Made by a program: the position numbers and the translations under genes
The notes under the pieces: generated by a model
What the model saw: the letters and a program-made list of their open reading frames with translations, nothing else
Database searches by the model: none
Told to the model about the DNA's origin: nothing
Part shown: positions 8,826 through 16,566 of the stretch, piece by piece
Layout: every line of letters begins with the position of its first letter
Numbering within the stretch: position 1 is the first letter of the stretch
Assembly (NCBI GenBank): GCA_903878085.1
Contig: CAIRGJ010000025.1
Location: forward strand, 1 to 49,159
DNA: 49,159 bases
Direction of reading: 5' to 3'
Source of the DNA: an uncultured Hyphomicrobiales bacterium
GTDB taxonomy: Bacteria; Pseudomonadota; Alphaproteobacteria; Rhizobiales; Xanthobacteraceae

Positions 8826-9848
8826 ATGCGGGCTGTTTTTCACTTATCCCAGCTGACAAATCGTCTCGGTATGGCCGCCGCCGCGCTGATGTGCGGGACG
8901 CTGGCGACGCCCGCGCTGGCGCTCGACGCCGTCCGCTTCGGCACCAACTGGGTGGCGGAGGCTGAGCACGGCGGCTTCTATCAGGCGCTCGCCGACGGCA
9001 CTTACGCCAGATACGGCCTCGACGTCACCATCGTGCCCGGCGGGCCGAACGTGAACAACCGCATCCTGCTGCCGGTCGGCAAGCTCGACTTCTTCATGAG
9101 CGCCAACACGCTGCAAAGTTTCGACGCGGTCGAACACAATATTCCGACCGTGGCGGTGGCGGCGAGCTTCCAGAAGGACCCGCAGGTGCTGATCGCGCAT
9201 CCCGGCGTCGACAAGCTGACCGACCTCAAGATCAAGACGCTGTTCGTCTCGCCGGAGGGCATGGTCAGCTACTTCCAGTGGCTGAAGGCCGACTACGGTT
9301 TCGACGAAACACGTGTGAAGCCCTACACCTTCAACGCACAACCGTTTCTGGCCGACAAGAATTCCGCCATGCAGGGCTATGTCACGTCGGAGCCTTACGC
9401 GGTCGAGACGCAAGGCGGCTTCAAGCCGAAAGTGTTCCTGCTCGCCGACGCGGGCTTCGACGCCTATTCGACGCTGATCGAGACCCGGCGCGATCTGGTC
9501 GAGAAGCGGCCCGATCTGGTGCAGCGCTTCGTCGATGCCTCGGCGATCGGCTGGTATCATTACATCTATGGCGACAGCCGGCCGGGTAATGAATTGATCA
9601 AGAAACAGAACCCGGAAATGACCGACGCATTGCTAGGTTACTCAATCGCCAAGATGAAGGACTACGGCATTGTCGACTCCGGCGACTCACTCAAGCTCGG
9701 CATCGGCGCCATGACCGACGCGCGCATGAAAAGCTTCTTCGATAAGATGGTGCGCGCCGGCGTGGTCAAGCCCGGCATCGACGTCAAGCGCGCCTACACC
9801 TTGCAATTCGTCAACAAGAGCGTCGGCGTCGAGTTGCGGCCGAAATGA
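8826..9848 (+). CDS. ABC transporter substrate-binding protein, THI5/NMT1-like
   Basis: This 340-residue periplasmic binding protein starts at ATG 8826 with a typical signal peptide ending near PALA/LDAVRFG. The open frame extends further upstream but without signal-peptide character. The mature part matches the NMT1/THI5-like family (FGTNWVAEAEHGGFYQALADG at the start, the VPGGPNVNN and LLPVGKLDFFMS segments, and a SEPYAVE motif), which binds pyrimidine thiamin precursors, sulfonates, nitrate or related small molecules. It overlaps the ATPase gene by 4 bp (ATGA), so the three genes form one translationally coupled importer. The ligand is unknown; no riboswitch is visible upstream. Confidence 0.87.
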   Translation: MRAVFHLSQLTNRLGMAAAALMCGTLATPALALDAVRFGTNWVAEAEHGGFYQALADGTYARYGLDVTIVPGGPNVNNRILLPVGKLDFFMSANTLQSFDAVEHNIPTVAVAASFQKDPQVLIAHPGVDKLTDLKIKTLFVSPEGMVSYFQWLKADYGFDETRVKPYTFNAQPFLADKNSAMQGYVTSEPYAVETQGGFKPKVFLLADAGFDAYSTLIETRRDLVEKRPDLVQRFVDASAIGWYHYIYGDSRPGNELIKKQNPEMTDALLGYSIAKMKDYGIVDSGDSLKLGIGAMTDARMKSFFDKMVRAGVVKPGIDVKRAYTLQFVNKSVGVELRPK

Positions 9849-10600
9849 CGGGCGCACCAACCATCGTTGCGCTGCGCAACGTCGGCAAGACCTATGACAG
9901 CGGCACGGTCGCGCTGGACGGGTTCAACCTCGACGTACAGGGCGGCGAATTCGTCGCGCTGCTCGGCCCGTCGGGCTGCGGCAAGTCGACGGTATTGCGC
10001 ATCGTTGCGGGCTTGAGCGAAGCGACCCAAGGCGCAGTCGAGCGGCCGGACGGCAACATCGGCTTCGTGTTCCAGGAGCCGACCTTGATGCCCTGGGCCA
10101 GCGTTGCGACCAATGTGCGGCTGCCGCTCAAGCTGGCCCATGCCGATGACGCGCAAGCGCACGCCGCCGTGGTGCAGGCGCTGGCGCGAGTCGGCCTCGC
10201 CGAATTCGCCGAAGCCTACCCGCGCGAATTATCCGGCGGCATGCGCATGCGCGCCTCGATTGCCCGGGCGCTGGTGACCGAGCCGCAATTGATGCTGATG
10301 GACGAACCGTTTGCCGCGCTCGACGAGATCACCCGTTTCAAGCTCAACAACGATCTGTTGCGGGTCTGGCAGGAACTGCGCCGTACCGTGATCTTCGTCA
10401 CGCATTCGGTGTTCGAGTCGGTCTATCTGTCGCAACGCATCGTGGTGATGACGCCGCGGCCCGGACGTGTGTTCGCAGAAATTCCGATCGCCGCGCCTTA
10501 TCCTCGCGACGAGCACTTCCGTACCTCCGCCGATTATGCTGCCACTTGTCGCAAGGTCGCCGAGGCGCTTGAGGGTGCGATGGCGGAGGGCGCGTCATGA
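9845..10600 (+). CDS. ABC transporter ATP-binding protein (nitrate/sulfonate/thiamin-precursor type)
   Basis: This 251-residue ATPase energises the importer. It has the Walker A GPSGCGKST near residue 40, a Q loop at FVFQEPTLMPW, the signature LSGGMRMR, Walker B LMLMDEPFAALDE and the H-loop HSVFE. The LMPW Q-loop and the C-terminal stretch resemble the SsuB/TauB/ThiZ group. Both ends overlap neighbours by four bases (ATGA), showing tight coupling to the binding protein upstream and the permease downstream. It should sit at the inner face of the cytoplasmic membrane. Confidence 0.93.
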   Translation: MTGAPTIVALRNVGKTYDSGTVALDGFNLDVQGGEFVALLGPSGCGKSTVLRIVAGLSEATQGAVERPDGNIGFVFQEPTLMPWASVATNVRLPLKLAHADDAQAHAAVVQALARVGLAEFAEAYPRELSGGMRMRASIARALVTEPQLMLMDEPFAALDEITRFKLNNDLLRVWQELRRTVIFVTHSVFESVYLSQRIVVMTPRPGRVFAEIPIAAPYPRDEHFRTSADYAATCRKVAEALEGAMAEGAS

Positions 10601-11379
10601 ACGACCGCATCCTTCGCATTGCTTTGCCACTTCTGATGCTGGTGCTGGTGGTGCTGGCCTGGGATCTGGCCGTGCGGTTGTACGCCATTCCGCCTTACGT
10701 GCTGCCGGGTCCCGGTCTGGTGCTGGCGACGTTGAATGCCGACGCCGGACTGCTGTGGCAATCTTTGCTGGTGACGTTCACCATCACCTTCGAAGGCTTC
10801 ATGCTGGCCGCAGTCGGCGGCATCGTGCTGGCGGTGGCCTTCAATCAATGGCGGCTGGTCGAATACTCGTTTTATCCTTACGCGGTCATCTTGCAGGTGA
10901 CGCCCATCGTCGCCGTCGCGCCACTGCTGCTGATCTATCTACCGCAGCCTTTGGCGGTGCTGGCCTGCGCCTGGATCGTCGCCTTCTTCCCGGTACTGGC
11001 CAACACCACGCTTGGCCTGAATTCGGTCGATCACAATCTGATCGCGCTGTTCGATCTGTACAAAGCGTCGCGCTGGCAGGTGCTGTGGAATCTGAAACTG
11101 CCGGCGGCGCTGCCGCAGATGCTGGCCGGTCTGCGCATCGCCGGCGGCCTGTCGCTGATTGGCGCGGTGGTGGCCGAAATCGCCGCGGGTTCCGCCGGCG
11201 CCGGTTCGGGCTTGGCCTATCGCATCGCCGAATCCGGCTACCGGCTCAACATCCCGCGCATGTTCGCGGCGCTGTTGCTGTTATCGCTCGCCGGCGTCGC
11301 GATTTTCTTTGCGCTGTCGGCACTATCCTATTTGGCTTTGCGCCGCTGGCACGAAAGTGCGGTGAGGCGGGAACGTTAG
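10597..11379 (+). CDS. ABC transporter permease
   Basis: This 260-residue inner-membrane permease has about six hydrophobic segments and an EAA-type cytoplasmic loop near DLYKASRWQVLWNLKLPAA, which docks the ATPase. It belongs to the SsuC/TauC/ThiX-like group. It is the third gene of the coupled importer (ATGA overlap with the ATPase). Its stop overlaps the stop of the convergent chrA gene by three bases, so there is no room for a separate terminator between the two convergent transcripts. Confidence 0.92.
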   Translation: MNDRILRIALPLLMLVLVVLAWDLAVRLYAIPPYVLPGPGLVLATLNADAGLLWQSLLVTFTITFEGFMLAAVGGIVLAVAFNQWRLVEYSFYPYAVILQVTPIVAVAPLLLIYLPQPLAVLACAWIVAFFPVLANTTLGLNSVDHNLIALFDLYKASRWQVLWNLKLPAALPQMLAGLRIAGGLSLIGAVVAEIAAGSAGAGSGLAYRIAESGYRLNIPRMFAALLLLSLAGVAIFFALSALSYLALRRWHESAVRRER

Positions 11380-12692
11380 AACGTCACTTGCGTAATCATG
11401 CCGAGCGCCGCCATCACGCAGACGACCTCGATCAGGCCGCGGTGAAAGCGGAAGGCCAGCACCGCCGCAACGGCGGCCAGCGTTGCGGCGCGGGTATCGA
11501 GCGCGGCGGGGTCGAAGGCGAACCAGCGCAGCGGTCCGGCGTGCATTTCGGTGACTTTGCCGAACAGCACATGCAGCGCGAACCAGACCGACAGATTGAG
11601 GATGACGCCGACGACGGCGGCGGTGATCGCCGCGAGAGCGCCGGACAATTGCCGGTTGGCGCGAAGCCGCTCGATGAAGGGTGCGCCGGCGAAAATCCAC
11701 AGCATCGAGGGCACGAAGGTCACCCAGGTCGTCATCGCGGCACCGAGCGCGCCCGCAAGGATCGGCGAAAACGGCGCGGCTTCGCGAAACGCCGCCAGGA
11801 AGCCGACGAACTGCGTCACCAGGATCAGCGGTCCCGGCGTGGTCTCGGCCAGGCCGAGGCCGTCGACCATCTCCGGCGCGGTCATCCAGCCATAGGTTTC
11901 GACCGCCTGCTGCGCCATGTAGGCCAGCAATGCGTAGGCGCCGCCGAAGCTGACCACCGAGAGCTTTGAGAAAAACAGCCCGATGCTGACCAGCACATGC
12001 TGCGGGCCGAAAACCAGTGCGGCGAGCACGACCGGCGCCCACCACACCAGTACGCCAATGACCGCGGCGAGGGCAAAGTGCCGCCAGCGGTCCTTCGTAG
12101 GCGGCGGGATGTTTTCGATTTTGCTGGCGACGCCGAGCTGCTCCGGTGCCTGGTGCGACACCAGGTAGCCGACCAGCGCGGCCGCCGCCACGATCAGCGG
12201 AAACGGCAGTTCCAGGAAAAAGATTCCGATGAAGGCGGCGGCGGCGAGGCCCAGCAGCAAGTTCGTCTTGAGCGCTCGTTTTCCGATGCGGACCAGCGCC
12301 TCGACCACGATCACCAGCACCGCGGCCTTGATGCCGAACAGCGCGCCGTCGATCAGCGGCACGCCGCGCCCAAGCGCGTAGAGCAGGCTCAGGCCCAGCA
12401 TTACGAGGGCGCCGGGAATGACGAACAGAATGCCGGCCGCCAGCCCGCCGCGCACGCCGTGCAGCAGCCAGCCGAGATAGGTCGCGAGCTTCTGCGCCTC
12501 TGGGCCCGGCAGCAGCATGCAGAAATTCAGCGCATGCAGGAAACGAGCCTCATCGACCCATTTCTTCTCGTCGACGACGACGCGATGCATCAGCGCGATC
12601 TGCGCCGCCGGCCCGCCGAAATTGACGCAGCCGATCTCGAGCCAGACCTTGAAGGCTTCGGAGAAGGTCGGTTTTTCTTCAGGGCTCATCAT
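11376..12692 (-). CDS. chrA: Chromate efflux transporter ChrA
   Basis: This protein of about 438 residues is a long-form CHR transporter made of two homologous halves. Half one holds CVNFGGPAAQIALMH and LLPGPEAQKLATYLGW; half two holds VVSFGGAYALLAYM and TTPGPLILVTQFVGF. FGGP/FGGA and PGP motifs of this kind mark the family, which exports chromate across the inner membrane. I choose the ATG at 12692 because it overlaps the chrB-like stop in an ATGA; an upstream TTG at 12707 is possible but unlikely. Translation is therefore coupled to the rhodanese-ChrB gene and controlled with it by the structured leader at 13515-13583. Confidence 0.92.
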   Translation of the reverse strand: MMSPEEKPTFSEAFKVWLEIGCVNFGGPAAQIALMHRVVVDEKKWVDEARFLHALNFCMLLPGPEAQKLATYLGWLLHGVRGGLAAGILFVIPGALVMLGLSLLYALGRGVPLIDGALFGIKAAVLVIVVEALVRIGKRALKTNLLLGLAAAAFIGIFFLELPFPLIVAAAALVGYLVSHQAPEQLGVASKIENIPPPTKDRWRHFALAAVIGVLVWWAPVVLAALVFGPQHVLVSIGLFFSKLSVVSFGGAYALLAYMAQQAVETYGWMTAPEMVDGLGLAETTPGPLILVTQFVGFLAAFREAAPFSPILAGALGAAMTTWVTFVPSMLWIFAGAPFIERLRANRQLSGALAAITAAVVGVILNLSVWFALHVLFGKVTEMHAGPLRWFAFDPAALDTRAATLAAVAAVLAFRFHRGLIEVVCVMAALGMITQVTF

Positions 12693-13510
12693 GCGCGTGC
12701 CGGCCAATTGTGACGTTCCTCGGCGGCGAAGCGCAGCCAGGCGAACAGCGCATCGTAGACCATGAAACCGCGTTCGAGCAGCCCATGATCGTCGTCGCCG
12801 GCCAATTGCGACAGGCCGAGCGAAATCGCGTGCAGTCCGGCTGCTTCCAGCGCGAGGTCGGGCCGCGCGGTGTCGGCGCCGCGCACGATCAAAGCCAGCC
12901 GCGCCAGCGACGGCTCGCTTTCCAGGCCGAACAGCTTGAGCATGGTGTCGAACGAGCAGCGTTCGCCGTCATGGCTCAGTTCGACGCCCTGAATGTCGAA
13001 CGGGATGCCGCCGGCCTCGGCCGCTGCCGCTTCGACATAGGCCGGGTCGACGAACATGATTTTCGCTTGCGGGTCGATGAAGCGTCGGATCAGCCAGGGG
13101 CAGGCGATGCGGTCTATCTTCGGCCGCCGCCGCGTCACCCAAATGCTGGGCCGCTTCGGTGCGAAGCGCGCGAGCGCCGCGCGATCGACCATCGGCAGTC
13201 CGGCATCGCTCCAGGCGAAGCTGCCGTCCTCCAGCATCGACGCGTGGTAACCCGCGGCGCGCAGTTCGGCGGTGATGAACTGGCTCAGTTCCTTGCCGGC
13301 CTTGCAGGCGACGACGACGGGGCACGCCGGGTCGAGTGTCCCGATCCAACGCGGGAGTTCGGTCGGCTCTCGCCAGATCGAAGCGGGCAACAGCCCGGGC
13401 GTGGATTCATAGATATCGCGCCGCCGCACGTCGATCAGTTGCGGCGCATCCGCGGTGCCGATCAAGCGCCAGAGCTGTTGTGGTGAGATCGAGAAAGCCG
13501 GAGACAGCAT
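12689..13510 (-). CDS. Rhodanese-ChrB fusion (chromate resistance protein)
   Basis: This 273-residue protein joins an N-terminal rhodanese-like domain (about residues 1-110) to a C-terminal ChrB domain (about 120-265). The rhodanese active-site loop reads ACKAGKELS, with the catalytic Cys near residue 70, so sulfur transfer is possible. The ChrB half has the IDRIACPWLIRRFIDP signature. In other bacteria ChrB-domain proteins act as chromate-responsive regulators or reductases. Here the gene precedes chrA with a four-base overlap and follows a TSUP permease, which suggests a joint role in chromate and sulfur-oxyanion handling. The ATG lies four bases after a GGAGGGG ribosome site that is part of the structured leader. 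No helix-turn-helix region is evident, so a regulatory role is unproven. Confidence 0.88.
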   Translation of the reverse strand: MLSPAFSISPQQLWRLIGTADAPQLIDVRRRDIYESTPGLLPASIWREPTELPRWIGTLDPACPVVVACKAGKELSQFITAELRAAGYHASMLEDGSFAWSDAGLPMVDRAALARFAPKRPSIWVTRRRPKIDRIACPWLIRRFIDPQAKIMFVDPAYVEAAAAEAGGIPFDIQGVELSHDGERCSFDTMLKLFGLESEPSLARLALIVRGADTARPDLALEAAGLHAISLGLSQLAGDDDHGLLERGFMVYDALFAWLRFAAEERHNWPARA

Positions 13511-13514
13511 GGGT

Positions 13515-13583
13515 CCCCTCCGTAAACGAAGGAGACGGTGCTTGGGCTCCTGAGCCTAAAGGGGCGACCGCCGCAGGCCCCAC
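13515..13583 (-). promoter_or_regulatory. Structured 5' leader of the chrB-chrA operon, candidate riboswitch-like pseudoknot
   Basis: The minus-strand RNA can form a 5-bp stem (arms 13577-13581 and 13561-13565). Its loop (13567-13572) can pair with 13534-13539 over six bases, giving an H-type pseudoknot. Between them sits a small GGCT/AGCC hairpin (13545-13548/13553-13556). A last hairpin (13531-13534/13518-13521) buries the GGAG of the chrB ribosome site and shares one base with the pseudoknot strand, so ligand-driven switching of translation is plausible. A second copy with 67 of 69 bases identical lies at 14539-14607. I recall candidate cis-regulatory RNA motifs named after chrB in Alphaproteobacteria; membership here is unverified. 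Confidence 0.7.
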
Positions 13584-13626
13584 AGCAATCATTTAACTTA
13601 AGCGGCCGCCGCCAGCAAGCGTCCGG

Positions 13627-14370
13627 TCACCGAAACATCGACAACGGCACGACCAGCGATAGTCCGGATATCAGAAGGAGCAGCAGGATGGCCTTGCGGA
13701 AGCCTGCGTCGTCGAGTCTTCCGTAGAGCCTGACGCCGACCCACAAGCCCAACAGCAACGCCGGCAAGCCCAGCAGGAAAAGTCTGAGGATATCGACGTT
13801 GAAGAGATGGCCCGACGCGGCGAAGGTCAGCGTGGTCATCGTCATGGTGATGAACAGCACCGGCTGGAATATCGCGCGCTGTACATCTTTGGTCCCGCCG
13901 CCGAGCTGGACCCAGATCGTGCTGATGACACCGCCAAGGCCGGTGAGGCCTCCGAGCAGTCCGTTCAGGACACCAATGCCGACATTGATTGCCGGATTGG
14001 ACTTGATTGGCGTGAGGCTCGGCCGCGCGAGATTGTAGGTGCTGTACGCGATCAACAATATCCCGACGCCGATGCGCAAGTGCGCGGGATTTATATAGGT
14101 CACCAGATAGGCGCCCAGCGGAACACCCACAGCGCCACCGACGACATACGGCAAGATCAGCCGCCATTGGAGCGCGTGGCGGACTTTCCAGATTCCATAG
14201 GATTGATTGACGATTCCGTAGGCGGCGATCAGTACCGCCGTTTGCAACGGAGTGATGATGTGTAGCCAGATGCCCGAAACAACGAGTCCGGCCGCAAAGC
14301 CGGTCAGGCCGCTGGTGAAACCGCCCAAAAATGTCGCGACGAGAAAGAGCGCAATGATAGTGCCATCCAT
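13627..14370 (-). CDS. TSUP (TauE/SafE) family permease, copy A
   Basis: This 247-residue inner-membrane protein has about eight hydrophobic segments in two repeats of the TSUP fold. Family hallmarks are GGFTSGLTGFAAGL near the N terminus and GLLGGLTGLGGV in the second half. Such permeases export sulfite, sulfoacetate or other small anions. It ends in LSLVVPLSMFR, matching the end of copy B (VSLVVPFSWFR). I take ATG 14370 as start; a TTG frame adds four residues. It lies between two copies of the structured 69-nt element and upstream of the rhodanese-ChrB/chrA operon, which suggests a sulfur-oxyanion role. Substrate unproven. Confidence 0.88.
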   Translation of the reverse strand: MDGTIIALFLVATFLGGFTSGLTGFAAGLVVSGIWLHIITPLQTAVLIAAYGIVNQSYGIWKVRHALQWRLILPYVVGGAVGVPLGAYLVTYINPAHLRIGVGILLIAYSTYNLARPSLTPIKSNPAINVGIGVLNGLLGGLTGLGGVISTIWVQLGGGTKDVQRAIFQPVLFITMTMTTLTFAASGHLFNVDILRLFLLGLPALLLGLWVGVRLYGRLDDAGFRKAILLLLLISGLSLVVPLSMFR

Positions 14371-14517
14371 GTTTAACCCCAAGCGAAAGCGATCAGCGCT
14401 TGGATGGACAGCGTCACATCTGACGGGGAGGCTGTGGAGACCCCGAACGTTGCATATTGACGATTACCGGCGCGCAAGGCGCCGCGAATCGAATTGCAGA
14501 ATTGTTGGATGAGTTTG

Positions 14518-14538
14518 CTAGTCTGCCAAAGCCATTGC
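14518..14538 (-). other. Vestigial five-codon reading frame after orphan leader
   Basis: Directly after the second structured element, the minus strand reads GGAGGGGGC, then an ATG at 14535 with four more codons before a TAG at 14520-14518. The ribosome site and spacing mirror those of the chrB-like gene. It may be a regulatory mini-frame or the remnant of a lost gene left by duplication. Nothing else coding is visible between here and the TSUP copy A start at 14370. Confidence 0.35.
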
Positions 14539-14607
14539 CCCCTCCGTAAACGAAGGAGGCGGTGCTTGGGCTCCTGAGCCTGAAGGGGCGACCGCCGCAG
14601 GCCCCAC
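14539..14607 (-). promoter_or_regulatory. Second copy of the structured leader element, between the two TSUP genes
   Basis: This copy differs from 13515-13583 at two of 69 positions. Arms are 14601-14605/14585-14589 (stem 1), 14591-14596/14558-14563 (pseudoknot strand), 14577-14580/14569-14572 (inner hairpin) and 14555-14559/14541-14545 (ribosome-site hairpin). One difference (14559 versus 13535) changes a G-C pair to a G-U pair in minus-strand RNA, so pairing is kept; the other falls in a loop. It is 168 bp upstream of the TSUP copy A start and could control that gene. Confidence 0.65.
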
Positions 14608-14643
14608 GTGAATCATTTACCGCGTCGCGCGGCAGTCGGCAAG

Positions 14644-15384
14644 CTAGCGAAACCAGGAAAACGGCACCACCAGCGATACGCCGGACACCAGCAACAAAAC
14701 GAGCACCACCTTGCGAAACGCATTGTCGTCGAGTTTGCCGTAGAGTTTGAGGCCGACCCAGGTGCCGGCCATCATGCAGGGCAGGCCGAGCAGATACAGT
14801 TTCACGGTCTCGGCCGTCACCGCGCCGGCCACGGTCAAGGACGCCGTCGCCATCAAAATCGTCGCCATCAGTACCGGCTGAAAGATGCCGCGCTGGATGT
14901 CTTTCGGCCAGCTTCGCAACTGGCACCAGATCACGATGATAATGCCGCTCAGTCCGGTGAGTCCGCCGAGCAAGCCGTTGAGCGCGCCGACGCCGACGTC
15001 GATCGATACATTCTCATGCGCGACCTTCACCGAAGGCCGGCTGAGGCCCCAGAGGCTGTAGGCCACCAGCATTGCGCCGATCGCGACGCGCAACGCGTCC
15101 GGATCGGTATGGGCCAGCAGCATGGTGCCGATCGGCACGCCGACTGCGCCGCCGATAATAAAGGGTGCGGCGCTCTTCCAGTTCACCGATTGCCTGAATT
15201 TCCAGATCGCATAGCCCTGGGTCACGAAACCGTAGCCCGCGATCAAGGTCGCGGTTTGCAGCGGTGTGAACAAATGCAGGCAGATGCCGGACACCACCAG
15301 GCCCATGGCAAAGCCCGCCACGCCGGAGGTGAGGCCGCCGAGGAAAGTCGCCAGCAGGAACAATGTCAGAGAAAGGCCATTCAT
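14644..15384 (-). CDS. TSUP (TauE/SafE) family permease, copy B
   Basis: This 246-residue paralogue of copy A has the same eight-segment layout and shared blocks: LLATFLGGLTSGVAGFAMG, IIGGAVGVPIG, LNGLLGGLTGLSG, DIQRGIFQPVL and KLYGKLDDNAFRK. It is the first gene of the minus-strand run that leads through copy A to chrB-chrA. The start at 15384 gives the expected short N terminus before the first membrane helix. Tandem copies may differ in substrate or be fixed for dosage. The 184-bp gap to the divergent DMT exporter gene contains the promoter, but I cannot place boxes. Confidence 0.88.
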   Translation of the reverse strand: MNGLSLTLFLLATFLGGLTSGVAGFAMGLVVSGICLHLFTPLQTATLIAGYGFVTQGYAIWKFRQSVNWKSAAPFIIGGAVGVPIGTMLLAHTDPDALRVAIGAMLVAYSLWGLSRPSVKVAHENVSIDVGVGALNGLLGGLTGLSGIIIVIWCQLRSWPKDIQRGIFQPVLMATILMATASLTVAGAVTAETVKLYLLGLPCMMAGTWVGLKLYGKLDDNAFRKVVLVLLLVSGVSLVVPFSWFR

Positions 15385-15567
15385 CGCTTGCGCCCGGAAT
15401 CAAAGTCGGCGGCATGTCATAGGGAATGATGCATCGCGAAAGCAAATCGGCGACTGGATGGCTGCCATCTCGCGGCAAGACTGCTATTCCGGCGCCAGAC
15501 ACGGTATAGCAACGGATCGAATGGCGGGCGGTCAAACGCTGCCAAGCCCCAGAGAAACCCGAACGCG

Positions 15568-16485
15568 ATGATCCCGACAGCCGAGTTGGCACTGCAGCGC
15601 CGCCAGCGCCTGATCGGCATCGGACTGATGTGCATGACGGTGGCCGTCTTCGCCTGTCTCGACACCACGGCGAAGTATCTCGGCACGATGATGGACCCCT
15701 TGGAGGTCGCCTGGGCGCGTTACACCAGTGCTTTCGTGCTCACGCTGTTCGTCTCCAACCCGGTCAGCCATCCGGGCCTGGTGCGGACCAAGCGTCCGGT
15801 GCTTCAGGTCGTGCGGGCCTTGCTGCTGGTGGCATCGACAGTGTTGAACTTCTTCGCGTTGCGCTGGCTCCAGCTCGACGAAGCCCTGTCGATCATTTTT
15901 ACCTTTCCGTTCATCGTTGCGATTGCGTCCGGGCCGATATTGGGCGAGTGGCTCGGCTGGCGGCGCTGGACCGCGATCTGCGTCGGCTTCGGCGGTGTGC
16001 TGCTGATCACGCGTCCGGGTTTGGGCGGTTTCAATCCGGGCGCTTTGCTCTCGCTGGCCTCGGTGATCTGCTACGGGCTTTATGCGGTGCTGACCCGGGT
16101 GGCGTCGCGCTCCGACTCCAATCAGACCTCTTTGTTTTACAACAACGCCATCGGTGCACTGGTGATGCTGCCGGTCATTCCGTTCGTCTGGCAGACGCCG
16201 GCGAACTGGACCATCGCCCTGATGCTCGTGGGCATCGGCGCGCTCGGCAGCGTGGGCCACTTTTTCCTGATTTCAGGACACAAACTGGCGCCGGCGTCGG
16301 TGCTGTCGCCCTTCATCTATACGCAGCTGATCTGGGTTGTGATTTTGGGCTATCTGGTATTCGACCACGTGCCCAACGAATGGACGATGGTGGGCGCCGC
16401 CGTCGTCATTGGTTCTGGCTTATATTTGCTGTACCGGGAGCGCCACTTGGGTAAAAGCACGACCAGCGAGGCGGTCATCGAATAA
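15568..16485 (+). CDS. DMT superfamily transporter (EamA domains)
   Basis: This 305-residue inner-membrane protein has ten hydrophobic segments arranged as two EamA repeats. Useful landmarks are FACLDTTAKYLG near the start, LDEALSIIFTFPFIVAIAS in repeat one, and LAPASVLSPFIYTQLIWVV in repeat two. Family members export amino acids, nucleobases or other metabolites. It is transcribed away from the TSUP genes and lies 81 bp before the 2-oxoacid dehydrogenase E1 alpha gene, possibly in the same transcript. Substrate unknown. Confidence 0.87.
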   Translation: MIPTAELALQRRQRLIGIGLMCMTVAVFACLDTTAKYLGTMMDPLEVAWARYTSAFVLTLFVSNPVSHPGLVRTKRPVLQVVRALLLVASTVLNFFALRWLQLDEALSIIFTFPFIVAIASGPILGEWLGWRRWTAICVGFGGVLLITRPGLGGFNPGALLSLASVICYGLYAVLTRVASRSDSNQTSLFYNNAIGALVMLPVIPFVWQTPANWTIALMLVGIGALGSVGHFFLISGHKLAPASVLSPFIYTQLIWVVILGYLVFDHVPNEWTMVGAAVVIGSGLYLLYRERHLGKSTTSEAVIE

Positions 16486-16566
16486 ATAACAGCAACAATG
16501 GACAGTTGCGGCCCCGCGTTCATAGGGGCTAAGTTCCGCGCGGATTTCGACTTTTGAGGATTATGC

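Noticed and set aside
13515-13583. Assignment of the leader as a glycine, TPP, fluoride or SAM-II riboswitch
   Set aside because: The sequence has short stretches that recall these, but none of the conserved cores is complete (no paired glycine motif, no CTGAGA...ACCTGATC pair, no fluoride pseudoknot core), so I left the class open.
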